From assembly GCA_038145245.1 (NCBI GenBank), contig JAYQPI010000001.1, forward strand, positions 28,137 to 92,136: DNA of 64,000 nucleotides, written 5' to 3'. This document shows positions 16,933 to 24,849 of the stretch, piece by piece. Position 1 is the stretch's first letter. Every line of letters starts with the position of its first letter. The notes under the pieces are model-generated. The model was given only the letters and a program-made list of their open reading frames with translations. It was not told the DNA's origin and ran no database searches. The position numbers were made by a program, and so were the translations under genes. This DNA is from Fontibacterium sp038145245. GTDB taxonomy: Bacteria > Pseudomonadota > Alphaproteobacteria > Pelagibacterales > Pelagibacteraceae.

Positions 16933-18398
16933 TGGCTGATAAAGAATTTAATTATTACATATCTGGTGAGACTGGAAAATGGGAAGTTATAATTGGCCTT
17001 GAGGTTCATGCTCAAGTAAGTTCAAATGCTAAATTATTCTCATCTTCTGCTACAAAATTCGGAGCAGAACCAAATTCACAAGTTAGTCTAATTGATGCAG
17101 CTATGCCAGGAATGTTGCCTGTAATTAATAAATTTTGTGTTGAACAAGCAGTTAAAACAGGACTTGGATTGAAAGCTAAAATTAATTTACTTTCTGTCTT
17201 TGATAGAAAGAATTATTTTTATGCAGATTTACCGCAAGGCTATCAAATCTCTCAATTTAAATATCCTATTGTTGGTGAAGGAGAAGTAATTCTTGATATG
17301 CCATATGGAACAAAAAAAGTTGGGATTGAAAGACTCCATCTTGAACAAGATGCCGGCAAGAGTCTACATGACCAAGATCCTACCAAGACATTTATTGACT
17401 TAAATAGATCTGGAGTTGCGTTAATGGAAATTGTAAGTAAACCAGATTTAAGATCACCAGAAGAGGTAGCGGAATATATTAAAAAATTAAGATCTATTAT
17501 GCGTTATTTAGGTACTTGCGATGGAAATATGGAAGAGGGCTCGTTAAGGGCGGATGTCAATGTATCAGTTAGAAAGATGGGCAGTAAAGATTTTGGAACT
17601 CGTTGTGAAATTAAAAACGTAAATTCTATTAAATTTATGCAACAAGCCATTCAATATGAAGCAAAAAGGCAAGTGGATTTACTTGAAGAAGGTAAAATAA
17701 TTGATCAAGAAACTAGATTATTTGATACTAAAAAGAATGAAACTCGTCAGATGCGTAGTAAAGAAGATGCGCATGATTATAGGTATTTTCCAGATCCAGA
17801 TCTTCCGCCATTAAAATTTGATCAATCATTCGTAGATGAGCTTAAACAAAGATTACCAGAGTTACCTGATGAAAAAAAAGAACGTTTAATAAAAGATTAT
17901 AAACTTTCAAATTATGAGTCTGGCGTTTTGATTTCTGATAAGGACACCTCTGATTATTTTGAAAATGTGGCAAAAAATTCTGATATCAAACTTGCTATTA
18001 ACTGGGTCATTGGTGACTTATTTGCAGCTTTAAATAAAATTGGAAAATCAATTAAAGAATCTCCAATTTCATCTCAAAATTTATCAAAATTAATAAACTT
18101 AATAAAAAATAATACGATTTCAGGAAGAATTGCTAAAGAAGTTTTTGAATTAATGATCAATGATAACAGAGACCCGAAAATTATTGTTGAAGAAAAAGGA
18201 CTTATTCAAGAAAGTAATGTTGGAGAATTAGAAAAAATTATTGAAAAAGTATTAAAGGATAATGCCGATAAAGTTGCAGAATATAAATCTGGAAAAGATA
18301 AGTTATTTGGTTTTTTTGTAGGATCAGTAATAAAAGAGTCCAAAGGTAAAGCAAACCCTGCTTTGGTTAATGATATATTAAAGAAAAAACTTTCATAA
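16932..18398 (+). CDS. gatB: Asp-tRNA(Asn)/Glu-tRNA(Gln) amidotransferase subunit B
   Basis: A 488-residue GatB, the kinase/transamidase subunit that activates the tRNA-bound carboxylate. Key segments: WEVIIGLEVHAQVSSNAKLF, FDRKNYFYADLPQGYQISQF, GIERLHLEQDAGKSLHD, MEEGSLRADVNVSVR, and DYRYFPDPDLPPL, with a C-terminal YqeY-type tail that binds tRNA. I prefer the ATG at 16932 (MADKEFN...), which overlaps the gatA stop by one base; an in-frame ATG at 16920 would add four residues inside gatA. Confidence 0.97.
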   Translation: MADKEFNYYISGETGKWEVIIGLEVHAQVSSNAKLFSSSATKFGAEPNSQVSLIDAAMPGMLPVINKFCVEQAVKTGLGLKAKINLLSVFDRKNYFYADLPQGYQISQFKYPIVGEGEVILDMPYGTKKVGIERLHLEQDAGKSLHDQDPTKTFIDLNRSGVALMEIVSKPDLRSPEEVAEYIKKLRSIMRYLGTCDGNMEEGSLRADVNVSVRKMGSKDFGTRCEIKNVNSIKFMQQAIQYEAKRQVDLLEEGKIIDQETRLFDTKKNETRQMRSKEDAHDYRYFPDPDLPPLKFDQSFVDELKQRLPELPDEKKERLIKDYKLSNYESGVLISDKDTSDYFENVAKNSDIKLAINWVIGDLFAALNKIGKSIKESPISSQNLSKLINLIKNNTISGRIAKEVFELMINDNRDPKIIVEEKGLIQESNVGELEKIIEKVLKDNADKVAEYKSGKDKLFGFFVGSVIKESKGKANPALVNDILKKKLS

Positions 18399-18399
18399 A

Positions 18400-19059
18400 G
18401 TGTTTAAGTCCTTAGAAAATTCAACTCAATTACAAGCATATCTATTTAAAACAGGTATTAACGAACATCCGTTGCAAAAGGAATTACGAGAATATACAGA
18501 AAGCAATCTCGGTAACGCTTCCATAATGCAAATTAGTCCAGATCAAGGAGCTTTGCTGCAGTTTATTATTAAGAGTTCAAATATACAAAATTGTTTAGAG
18601 ATTGGAACTTTCACAGGCTATAGCGCCTTAACTATGGCTTTAGCGCTTCCAGAAAATGGATCAATCGTCAGTTTAGACATTGATAAAAAAAATACTGATA
18701 TTGCTAAAAAATATTGGAATAAACATAGTGTGAGTAAAAAAATTGATTTTATTTTAGCTCCAGCACTAGAGACTATGGAAGAATTTATTAATCAAGATAA
18801 AATTTTTGATTTAATTTTTATTGATGCAGATAAAAAAAATTACAAAAATTATTTTTTAAAATCACTTGAGCTTTTAGAAAAGGATGGAATTATTATTATT
18901 GATAACACCTTATGGAAGGGGAAAGTTGCTGATCCAAATATTAATGATGATCAAACAATTTCTATTAAAGAATTTAATAGTTTTGTTAAAGATTTTAAGG
19001 GAACCGAGAGTATGATATTACCTATCGCAGATGGTATGACCATTTGTAGAAAATTATAA
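18400..19059 (+). CDS. Class I SAM-dependent O-methyltransferase (COMT-like family 3)
   Basis: A 219-residue methyltransferase starting with GTG at 18400, one nt after the gatB stop. The SAM-binding motif I is CLEIGTFTGYSALTMALALP (about residues 66-85), followed by VSLDID, FDLIFIDADKKNYKNYF and GIIIIDNTLWKGKVADP, which identify the catechol/caffeoyl-CoA O-methyltransferase-like family 3; the Asp residues of the FIDAD and DNTLW segments bind the metal. The substrate cannot be deduced from the sequence. It is close to trhO downstream, suggesting one transcript. Confidence 0.88.
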   Translation: MFKSLENSTQLQAYLFKTGINEHPLQKELREYTESNLGNASIMQISPDQGALLQFIIKSSNIQNCLEIGTFTGYSALTMALALPENGSIVSLDIDKKNTDIAKKYWNKHSVSKKIDFILAPALETMEEFINQDKIFDLIFIDADKKNYKNYFLKSLELLEKDGIIIIDNTLWKGKVADPNINDDQTISIKEFNSFVKDFKGTESMILPIADGMTICRKL

Positions 19060-19060
19060 A

Positions 19061-19969
19061 ATGTTAAAATTAATCAGTTTTTATAAATTTGTTAAAATAA
19101 AAAATCCTAGTGATAATAAATTAATCTTTAAAAAATTTCTTATTGATAACAAGTTAAAAGGTAGCATTATTTTTTCCTTAGAAGGAATTAACGGAAGTGT
19201 AGCTGGCAAACAATCAAACATTGATTTATTGACAAAATTTTTAATGAAAAAATTTTCATTTCAAGAGTTTGATACTGTTAATGAATGTGAAGTTGATTTT
19301 ATTCCGTTTAAAAGAGCTAAAATTAAAATAAAAAATGAAGTAGTTCCTTTAAATGAGTTATTTAATGATGATAAGTATAAATTCCAAAATAGAATTGAAC
19401 CTGAAGATTGGAATAAATTAATTTTATCCAATGATGTGACAGTTGTTGATGTAAGAAAATCCTTTGAAAGTGAAATTGGTACTTTTGAAAAAGCAATAAA
19501 TCCAAAAATTAATGATTTTAGAAAATTTCCAGAATACTTTGAAAAACTTTCTGATGATAAGGATAAAAAAATTGCAATGTTCTGCACAGGGGGGATTCGT
19601 TGCGAAAAAGCCGCTAGTTATTTATTCAAAAGAGGTTTTAAAAATGTTTATCAATTAAAAGGTGGAATCTTAAACTATTTAAATAGAATACCTGCTAAAA
19701 AATCTTTATGGAATGGAGAATGTTTTGTCTTTGATGAGAGAATTACTGTTGTAAATAATTCTAAAAAGGGAAACTATCTAATGTGCGCAGGTTGTAGAAC
19801 TCCGATGAAAAAAAAAGATATAAACTCTCCCAAATATGAAAAAGATGTGAGTTGTCCAAATTGTTTTGATAAGTTAACAGACAAACAAAAATATAGATTT
19901 AGAATGAGAGCTTCACAAAAATTAGGTGGTAAATTAAAATCAAATTCATTACATAGTGCATCAGTATGA
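19061..19969 (+). CDS. trhO: tRNA uridine(34) hydroxylase TrhO (rhodanese-related)
   Basis: A 302-residue YceA/TrhO protein. The N-terminal acylphosphatase-like domain carries SIIFSLEGINGSVAGK (about residues 35-50); the rhodanese domain holds the catalytic loop MFCTGGIRCEKAASYL with Cys175 and Cys181; then QLKGGILNYL and a C-terminal Cys-rich segment (CAGCRTPM, SCPNCF). Family members hydroxylate uridine 34 of certain tRNAs, the first step toward 5-(carboxy)methoxyuridine. Overlaps the next gene by 4 nt. Confidence 0.92.
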   Translation: MLKLISFYKFVKIKNPSDNKLIFKKFLIDNKLKGSIIFSLEGINGSVAGKQSNIDLLTKFLMKKFSFQEFDTVNECEVDFIPFKRAKIKIKNEVVPLNELFNDDKYKFQNRIEPEDWNKLILSNDVTVVDVRKSFESEIGTFEKAINPKINDFRKFPEYFEKLSDDKDKKIAMFCTGGIRCEKAASYLFKRGFKNVYQLKGGILNYLNRIPAKKSLWNGECFVFDERITVVNNSKKGNYLMCAGCRTPMKKKDINSPKYEKDVSCPNCFDKLTDKQKYRFRMRASQKLGGKLKSNSLHSASV

Positions 19970-20445
19970 GTCAGCAAGTTCCTAATGTTAAATTTGTAAC
20001 CCGACCCGATAAAGAATTTGTTTCTGTAACCTCAGACGACATTTTTAAAAATAAAAATATAGTTTTATTTGCACTACCTGGAGCTTTTACCCCAACTTGC
20101 AATGATTATCATTTGCCAGGTTATGAACTTAATTATGATGAATTAAAAAAATTGGGTATCGATGAAGTTTATTGTTTAAGTGCTAATGACCCGTTCGTTA
20201 TGAAAGCTTGGGCAAAGAATTTAGATCTTAAAAATGTTAAAATGTTACCTGATGCTAATTTAGAATTTACTAAAGCGATGGGAATGATCACAGATAGGTC
20301 TGCAGCTGGAATGGGTCAGCGTTCTAAAAGATATTCCATCTATGTTAAAAATAAGATTATTGAAAAAATGTTTTTGGATGAAGATGGTAAATTTGATGTT
20401 AGCGATTCAAATACTATGATTAGTTATTTAAAGTCAAAAATTTAA
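19966..20445 (+). CDS. Peroxiredoxin, Prx5 type
   Basis: A 159-residue thiol peroxidase. The peroxidatic Cys45 sits in LFALPGAFTPTCNDYHLPGY, the hallmark of the Prx5 (type II) group. YCLSANDPFVMKAWAK and the C-terminal RSKRYSIYVKNKII also fit. These enzymes usually reduce peroxides with glutathione/glutaredoxin. No glutaredoxin domain is fused here. The start overlaps trhO by 4 nt and the stop overlaps the next start by one base, so three genes are coupled. Confidence 0.93.
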   Translation: MSQQVPNVKFVTRPDKEFVSVTSDDIFKNKNIVLFALPGAFTPTCNDYHLPGYELNYDELKKLGIDEVYCLSANDPFVMKAWAKNLDLKNVKMLPDANLEFTKAMGMITDRSAAGMGQRSKRYSIYVKNKIIEKMFLDEDGKFDVSDSNTMISYLKSKI

Positions 20446-20741
20446 TGAAAAAAGGTCTTCGACCTATCACACGAACTGCAAATCCAGAACCTCAAGATAA
20501 AAATTCTATTTCATGGATTATTTGGGCTGCTTGGGCCGATCGAATTACTTTTGAAGACATTAAAGAGCAAACAGGAAAATCTGAGTCTGAAGTTATTAAA
20601 ATTATGAGAAAGAATCTAAGTGAAAGTTCATTTAAATTATGGAGAAAGAGAACTCGTAATCAGAGCATTAAACATAGAAAAAAATTTGAGGACTCAAGAA
20701 AGCAATTAAATCAAAGAATTTACTTTTCTGATAACGATTAA
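20445..20741 (+). CDS. TIGR03643-type conserved small protein
   Basis: A 98-residue basic protein of the TIGR03643/DUF2805 type, recognised from ISWIIWAAWADRITFEDIKE followed by a helix-turn-helix-like stretch (TGKSESEVIKIMRKNLSES) and SFKLWRKRTRNQSIKH. The function of the family is unknown; the helix-turn-helix look suggests nucleic-acid binding, which is inference. The ATG shares one base with the peroxiredoxin stop (TAATG). Confidence 0.82.
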   Translation: MKKGLRPITRTANPEPQDKNSISWIIWAAWADRITFEDIKEQTGKSESEVIKIMRKNLSESSFKLWRKRTRNQSIKHRKKFEDSRKQLNQRIYFSDND

Positions 20742-20795
20742 AATTCTTACATTTTAGTTGAATAAATATCATTCTAGTTTAGATAGACACTCTTC

Positions 20796-22619
20796 ATGGC
20801 GACAGATATTAAAAAAATCCGCAACATTGCAATTATTGCGCACGTTGATCACGGAAAAACAACACTACTAGATAAATTATTAAGAGATTCTGGAACATTA
20901 AAAGCCTCTGAGATGGCTCAAGAGCGTGTAATGGATTCTAATGAAATTGAAAAAGAGAGGGGTATTACTATTCTTGCAAAAAATACTTCATTAACTTGGA
21001 ATGGTTATCAAATTAATATTATTGATACTCCTGGTCACGCAGATTTCGGTGGTGAAGTTGAACGCGGACTTTCTATGGTTGATTCAGTTTTGCTTCTTGT
21101 TGATGCAGTAGATGGACCAATGCCTCAAACTAGATTTGTGACATCTAAAGCATTAAAACTTGGACTTCGTCCAATTGTAGTTATTAACAAAGTGGATCGT
21201 GACGGAGCTAGACCAGACTGGGCATTAGATCAAACTTTTGATTTATTTGACAAATTAGGAGCAACTTCTGAGCAATTAGATTTTCCAATTGTTTATACTT
21301 CAGCAATTCAAGGTTGGGCTGCAAAAGAACCTAAAAAAGCTGATCATAACATGAGCGTCTTATTTCAGTGTATCGTTGATAACGTTCCACATCCGAATGT
21401 AGATCTTGATGGTCCTTTTAGAATGCAAGTGAGTGCTTTAGATTATTCCAGCTATGTTGGTGTTATAGGAGTTGGAAGAATTCAAAGAGGAACTATAAAA
21501 GTTAATGATAACGTTTCAATTATTAATAAAGATGGAAAAATTAAAAATGGAAAAATTTTACAAATTTTAGGATTTTTAGGTTTAACACGAGTTGAAAAAC
21601 AAGAAGCATCAGCTGGTGAAATTATTATGTTTTCTGGAATTGATGGTGTTAAAATTTCAGATACGGTTTGCGATCCAAAACAAGTAGAACAGCTTCCACC
21701 ACTTGTTGTTGATGAACCTACAATTAGCATGACTTTTCAAGTTAATACTTCTCCTTTTGCAGGTAAAGAAGGCAAGTATGTCACAACTAGAAATATTAAA
21801 GATAGATTGGATAAAGAACTTATTCACAACGTTGCACTTAGAGTTTCTGAAACAGAAAGTCCTGACAAATATAGAGTATCTGGTCGAGGGGAACTTCATT
21901 TATCAATTTTAATCGAAAATATGCGAAGAGAAGGTTACGAGCTTGCAATTTCTAGACCTGAAGTAATTATCAAAAAAGTTAATGGCCAAGATCAAGAACC
22001 TTTTGAAGCTTTAACCATTGATATTGAAGAACAACATCAAGGTAAGATTATGGAAAAACTTGGTGAAAGAAAGGGAGATTTAAAAAATATGGTCTCTGAC
22101 AGCAGAGGCAGAGTTCGATTAGATTATATTATTCCAACAAGAGGTTTAATTGGTTTTCGTTCAGATTTTTTATCAACTACTTCAGGAACAGGATTAATGT
22201 ATCATTCCTTTGATCATTACGGTCCTAAAATTAATCAGGCATTAGGGGAGAGAAATAATGGTGTTTTGATTGCAAAGGATCAAGGTAAAGCAGTTACCTA
22301 TGCAATATTTCATCTTCAAGATCGTGGCAAGTTTTTCATATCTCATGGAGATGAGGTTTATGGTGGGCAAGTTATTGGAATACACAATAGAGATAATGAC
22401 TTAGTCGTTAATCCATTAATTGGGAAAAAAGTATCAAATGTAAGATCAGTTACTGCTGATGAAGCCTTAATTATTGTTCCGCCTATTAAAACAACTTTGG
22501 AGTATTCATTACAATTTATTAATGATGATGAACTTGTTGAGGTAACTCCAAAATCTATTCGTATAAGAAAAAAATTCTTACTTGAACACGAACGTAAAAG
22601 AGCACAAAAATCTATATAA
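20796..22619 (+). CDS. typA: Translational GTPase TypA/BipA
   Basis: A 607-residue GTPase of normal BipA length. G motifs: IAHVDHGKTTLLDKLL (G1), ERGITILAK (switch I region), DTPGHADFGGEVERGL (G3), NKVDRDGA (G4), TSAIQGWAA (G5). Domains II, III and V (VSGRGELHLSILIENMRREG) and the BipA-specific C-terminal domain (DHYGPKIN, LGERNNGVLIAKDQGKAVTY) follow. TypA helps large-subunit assembly and growth under stress. It stands 54 nt after the previous gene, and pirin follows after 3 nt. Confidence 0.97.
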   Translation: MATDIKKIRNIAIIAHVDHGKTTLLDKLLRDSGTLKASEMAQERVMDSNEIEKERGITILAKNTSLTWNGYQINIIDTPGHADFGGEVERGLSMVDSVLLLVDAVDGPMPQTRFVTSKALKLGLRPIVVINKVDRDGARPDWALDQTFDLFDKLGATSEQLDFPIVYTSAIQGWAAKEPKKADHNMSVLFQCIVDNVPHPNVDLDGPFRMQVSALDYSSYVGVIGVGRIQRGTIKVNDNVSIINKDGKIKNGKILQILGFLGLTRVEKQEASAGEIIMFSGIDGVKISDTVCDPKQVEQLPPLVVDEPTISMTFQVNTSPFAGKEGKYVTTRNIKDRLDKELIHNVALRVSETESPDKYRVSGRGELHLSILIENMRREGYELAISRPEVIIKKVNGQDQEPFEALTIDIEEQHQGKIMEKLGERKGDLKNMVSDSRGRVRLDYIIPTRGLIGFRSDFLSTTSGTGLMYHSFDHYGPKINQALGERNNGVLIAKDQGKAVTYAIFHLQDRGKFFISHGDEVYGGQVIGIHNRDNDLVVNPLIGKKVSNVRSVTADEALIIVPPIKTTLEYSLQFINDDELVEVTPKSIRIRKKFLLEHERKRAQKSI

Positions 22620-22622
22620 TTA

Positions 22623-23324
22623 ATGATTAGTGTTATTAAGTATAAAGATCTAGGCGGAGCTGATCATGGCTGGCTTAAAGCAAAACATCATTTTAGTTTT
22701 GCATCATATTATAATCCTAAAAGAATGGGCTTTGGTTCTATTCGAGTTATTAATGACGATATTATAAAAGCTAAAAACGGCTTTGATCCACATCAGCATA
22801 ACGATATGGAAATTATTACTTATGTTAGATCTGGTGCAATTACTCATTCCGATAATCAAGGTAATAAAGGAAGAACAGAAGCTGGCGATATTCAGGTTAT
22901 GAGTGCAGGTTCAGGGATTATTCATTCAGAATATAATTTAGAAGATAAAGAAACTACTCTTTATCAAATCTGGATTATTCCAAACAAAACTAATGTTAAA
23001 CCTAGATGGGAAGCAAAACAATTTCCAAAAGCACCTGTTAAAAATAAACTTAATCTTTTAGTTTCAGGATTTGGCAATAATTACAAAGAGGGAACGTTAG
23101 GTATTTATCAAGATGCTTATGTGTTTGGTGGAAAAATAAATAAAAGCGATGAAATAAATTACGACATTAAACATCAGGCTTATTTATTATGTTCTTATGG
23201 AAATATTACTTTAGAGGATAAGGTACTAGAAAAAGGAGATGCTGCTGAAATTTTAAATATTAAAAAATTTAAAATTAAAGCTAATGATAATTCTGAAGTT
23301 TTGGTAATTGATGCTCCAAAATAA
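22623..23324 (+). CDS. Pirin-family cupin protein (YhhW-like)
   Basis: A 233-residue bicupin of the pirin family. The metal ligands are visible as His57 and His59 in FDPHQHNDMEIITYV and His101 and Glu103 in GIIHSEYN, matching the E. coli YhhW set. YhhW has quercetin 2,3-dioxygenase activity in vitro; the natural role is unknown. The second cupin half (residues ~135-233) lacks metal ligands, as is usual. Lies 3 nt after typA; converges on the SMR gene with a 4-nt gap. Confidence 0.9.
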   Translation: MISVIKYKDLGGADHGWLKAKHHFSFASYYNPKRMGFGSIRVINDDIIKAKNGFDPHQHNDMEIITYVRSGAITHSDNQGNKGRTEAGDIQVMSAGSGIIHSEYNLEDKETTLYQIWIIPNKTNVKPRWEAKQFPKAPVKNKLNLLVSGFGNNYKEGTLGIYQDAYVFGGKINKSDEINYDIKHQAYLLCSYGNITLEDKVLEKGDAAEILNIKKFKIKANDNSEVLVIDAPK

Positions 23325-23328
23325 AAAA

Positions 23329-23652
23329 TTAAGCAACTTTAAGAAATATAACTCCAAGAATTATTAAAGATACTCCAATCCATCTTAAGAGAATTGATGG
23401 ATCGTTAAAAAATAAAACACCAATAATAAAAGTTCCAGCAGCACCAATTCCAGTCCATACAGCATAAGCAGTCCCAATGGATATCCCTTTTAATGATAAC
23501 CATAATAAAATTCCGCTTATTGCCATCGAAAGTACTGAAAGGACAGGTCCTAATATTTTAAAAGAAGGGATAGCAGATAATTTGAGACCCAGCGGCCAAC
23601 CTATTTCAAAAAAGCCAGCAGCAATTAGATAAATCCAATGAATTGAATTCAC
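23329..23652 (-). CDS. gdx: SMR-family transporter, SugE/Gdx (guanidinium exporter) type
   Basis: A 107-residue four-helix small multidrug resistance protein starting with GTG at 23652. The essential membrane Glu is in AAGFFEIGWPLGLKLS (Glu16), and GISIGTAYAVWTGIGAAGTF in helix 3 is the SugE/Gdx signature rather than the EmrE one. Gdx proteins export guanidinium in exchange for protons. No guanidine riboswitch precedes it; the next upstream gene, 18 nt away and on the same strand, encodes a small secreted protein. Confidence 0.85.
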   Translation of the reverse strand: MNSIHWIYLIAAGFFEIGWPLGLKLSAIPSFKILGPVLSVLSMAISGILLWLSLKGISIGTAYAVWTGIGAAGTFIIGVLFFNDPSILLRWIGVSLIILGVIFLKVA

Positions 23653-23670
23653 TTAAATTTTAATCTTAAA

Positions 23671-23901
23671 TTAGGCAGTTTTTTTCTTTGTTGTAGCTTT
23701 GGCTTTTGGTAATTTTCCACCAGCTGCTAAACATTCATCCATAGTTTTGTATGGAGTAAAATCTTTAAGTTTTTTATAAGATTTCGATTCTGCACTGTAA
23801 CAAATCCCAGATTTAGCTGATTTTTTAATCCCAGTATTTTGAGCAAATGCTAAGTTTTGGCTAAACAGCACTATTGAAAGCATGATTATAATTTTTTTCA
23901 T
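23671..23901 (-). CDS. Small secreted protein with a Cys pair, function unknown
   Basis: A 76-residue protein with a clear signal peptide (MKKIIIMLSIVLFSQNLAFA, cleavage likely after AFA). The mature ~56 residues contain a compact motif, SGICYSAESKSYKKLKDF then MDECLAAGGKLPK, and end in a Lys/Thr/Ala tail. The Cys34 and Cys57 positions could form a disulfide. The C...FTPY...CLAAGGKLPK pattern resembles a module I associate with small periplasmic proteins and some HNH-linked proteins of marine bacteria, but I cannot name a function. Confidence 0.75.
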   Translation of the reverse strand: MKKIIIMLSIVLFSQNLAFAQNTGIKKSAKSGICYSAESKSYKKLKDFTPYKTMDECLAAGGKLPKAKATTKKKTA

Positions 23902-24002
23902 AAGCGCGTTTATTAATGATATTTAAATAATTATTCAACTTTTTTCCTAATAGTTAAACTTGTAATATAGAATTAATGGCTTAAATATTTGCCTTTAAGC
24001 AA

Positions 24003-24097
24003 GGAGAGGTGGCCGAGATGGCTGAAGGCGGCGGTTTGCTAAACCGTTATACGATTGAAAAGTCGTATCGAGGGTTCGAATCCCTCTCTCTCCGCCA
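24003..24097 (+). tRNA. tRNA-Ser (GCT)
   Basis: A class II tRNA with an extra arm. The acceptor strands GGAGAGG and TCTCTCC pair (last pair G-U), the T arm is GAGGG-TTCGAAT-CCCTC, discriminator G, and CCA is encoded. The anticodon stem GCGGT/ACCGT closes the loop TTGCTAA with anticodon GCT, reading AGC/AGU serine codons. The long variable arm (TATACGATTGAAAAGTCGTA) forms its own hairpin. The ATG of the next gene is only 5 nt downstream of the CCA. Confidence 0.97.
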
Positions 24098-24102
24098 AAA
24101 AT

Positions 24103-24849
24103 ATGAATGATAATCTTGTTATTAGTGAAATAATTTCAAAATCATTTTCTTATATATTTAAAGACATAAAAAAAATATTTAGAGAAAGTTTTTTTACTGT
24201 TTTATTTTTAACATTAATTTTTAACGGACTATATTTTTTAGTTTTAGAGAATATTGCAACAAAATTTACATTTTTTATAATTTTCTCATTAATGGGATTA
24301 ATTGTTAGTACAATTGCATATAAGGTGCATAGAGATATTTTATTAAATCAAACTATATTTAATCCATTATTTAAAATGTTTGATTTTACAATAATTAGAT
24401 ATTTATTTTATAGTACTTTAATTTCTCTATTTGCTTTAAGTCCATTATTTTTAAAATATTATTTAGATCGTAATGATATAAATACTTTATTTGGTTCTGA
24501 TAGCCGATACATAATATTATTGTTAATTCCTACGATCTATATAGCTTTTAAAGTTATTTTAATTTTACCAAAAATAGCTTTAAACAAATCAATTAATATT
24601 TTTTCGGGTAATGAATTTAATAATTTTTCAGGAAAATTATTTTTAATTTTTTTAATTATTACTTTATCTTTTATTCTTCCTACTTATTTAATTTTTGCAA
24701 TGCAGGTTTATTTTTTACAAAATTCTTATGAATTTTATAAATTTTTTAAACCATTTTTTGACTTTATATCTTTTTTTATTTCTTATTTGAATTATGCTAC
24801 GGTTTTTGCTTCATTATCCTATGCTTATAAAGCGACAAAAAATAATTAA
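24103..24849 (+). CDS. Multi-pass membrane protein of unknown function
   Basis: A 248-residue integral membrane protein, very rich in Phe, Leu and Ile, that I do not recognise. After a ~35-residue N-terminal soluble part there are about six hydrophobic segments (for example FFIIFSLMGLIVSTIAY, YIILLLIPTIYIAFKVILIL, LIFLIITLSFILPTYLIFAM). No catalytic motif is visible. I chose the ATG at 24103, because the longer frame would begin inside the tRNA-Ser gene. The gene is likely co-transcribed with that tRNA. Its last 4 nt overlap the convergent transglycosylase gene. Confidence 0.8.
   Translation: MNDNLVISEIISKSFSYIFKDIKKIFRESFFTVLFLTLIFNGLYFLVLENIATKFTFFIIFSLMGLIVSTIAYKVHRDILLNQTIFNPLFKMFDFTIIRYLFYSTLISLFALSPLFLKYYLDRNDINTLFGSDSRYIILLLIPTIYIAFKVILILPKIALNKSINIFSGNEFNNFSGKLFLIFLIITLSFILPTYLIFAMQVYFLQNSYEFYKFFKPFFDFISFFISYLNYATVFASLSYAYKATKNN

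Noticed and set aside
24055..24102. Longer N-terminus for the membrane protein beginning inside tRNA-Ser
   Set aside because: The extra 16 codons are tRNA sequence; the ATG at 24103 is a better start.
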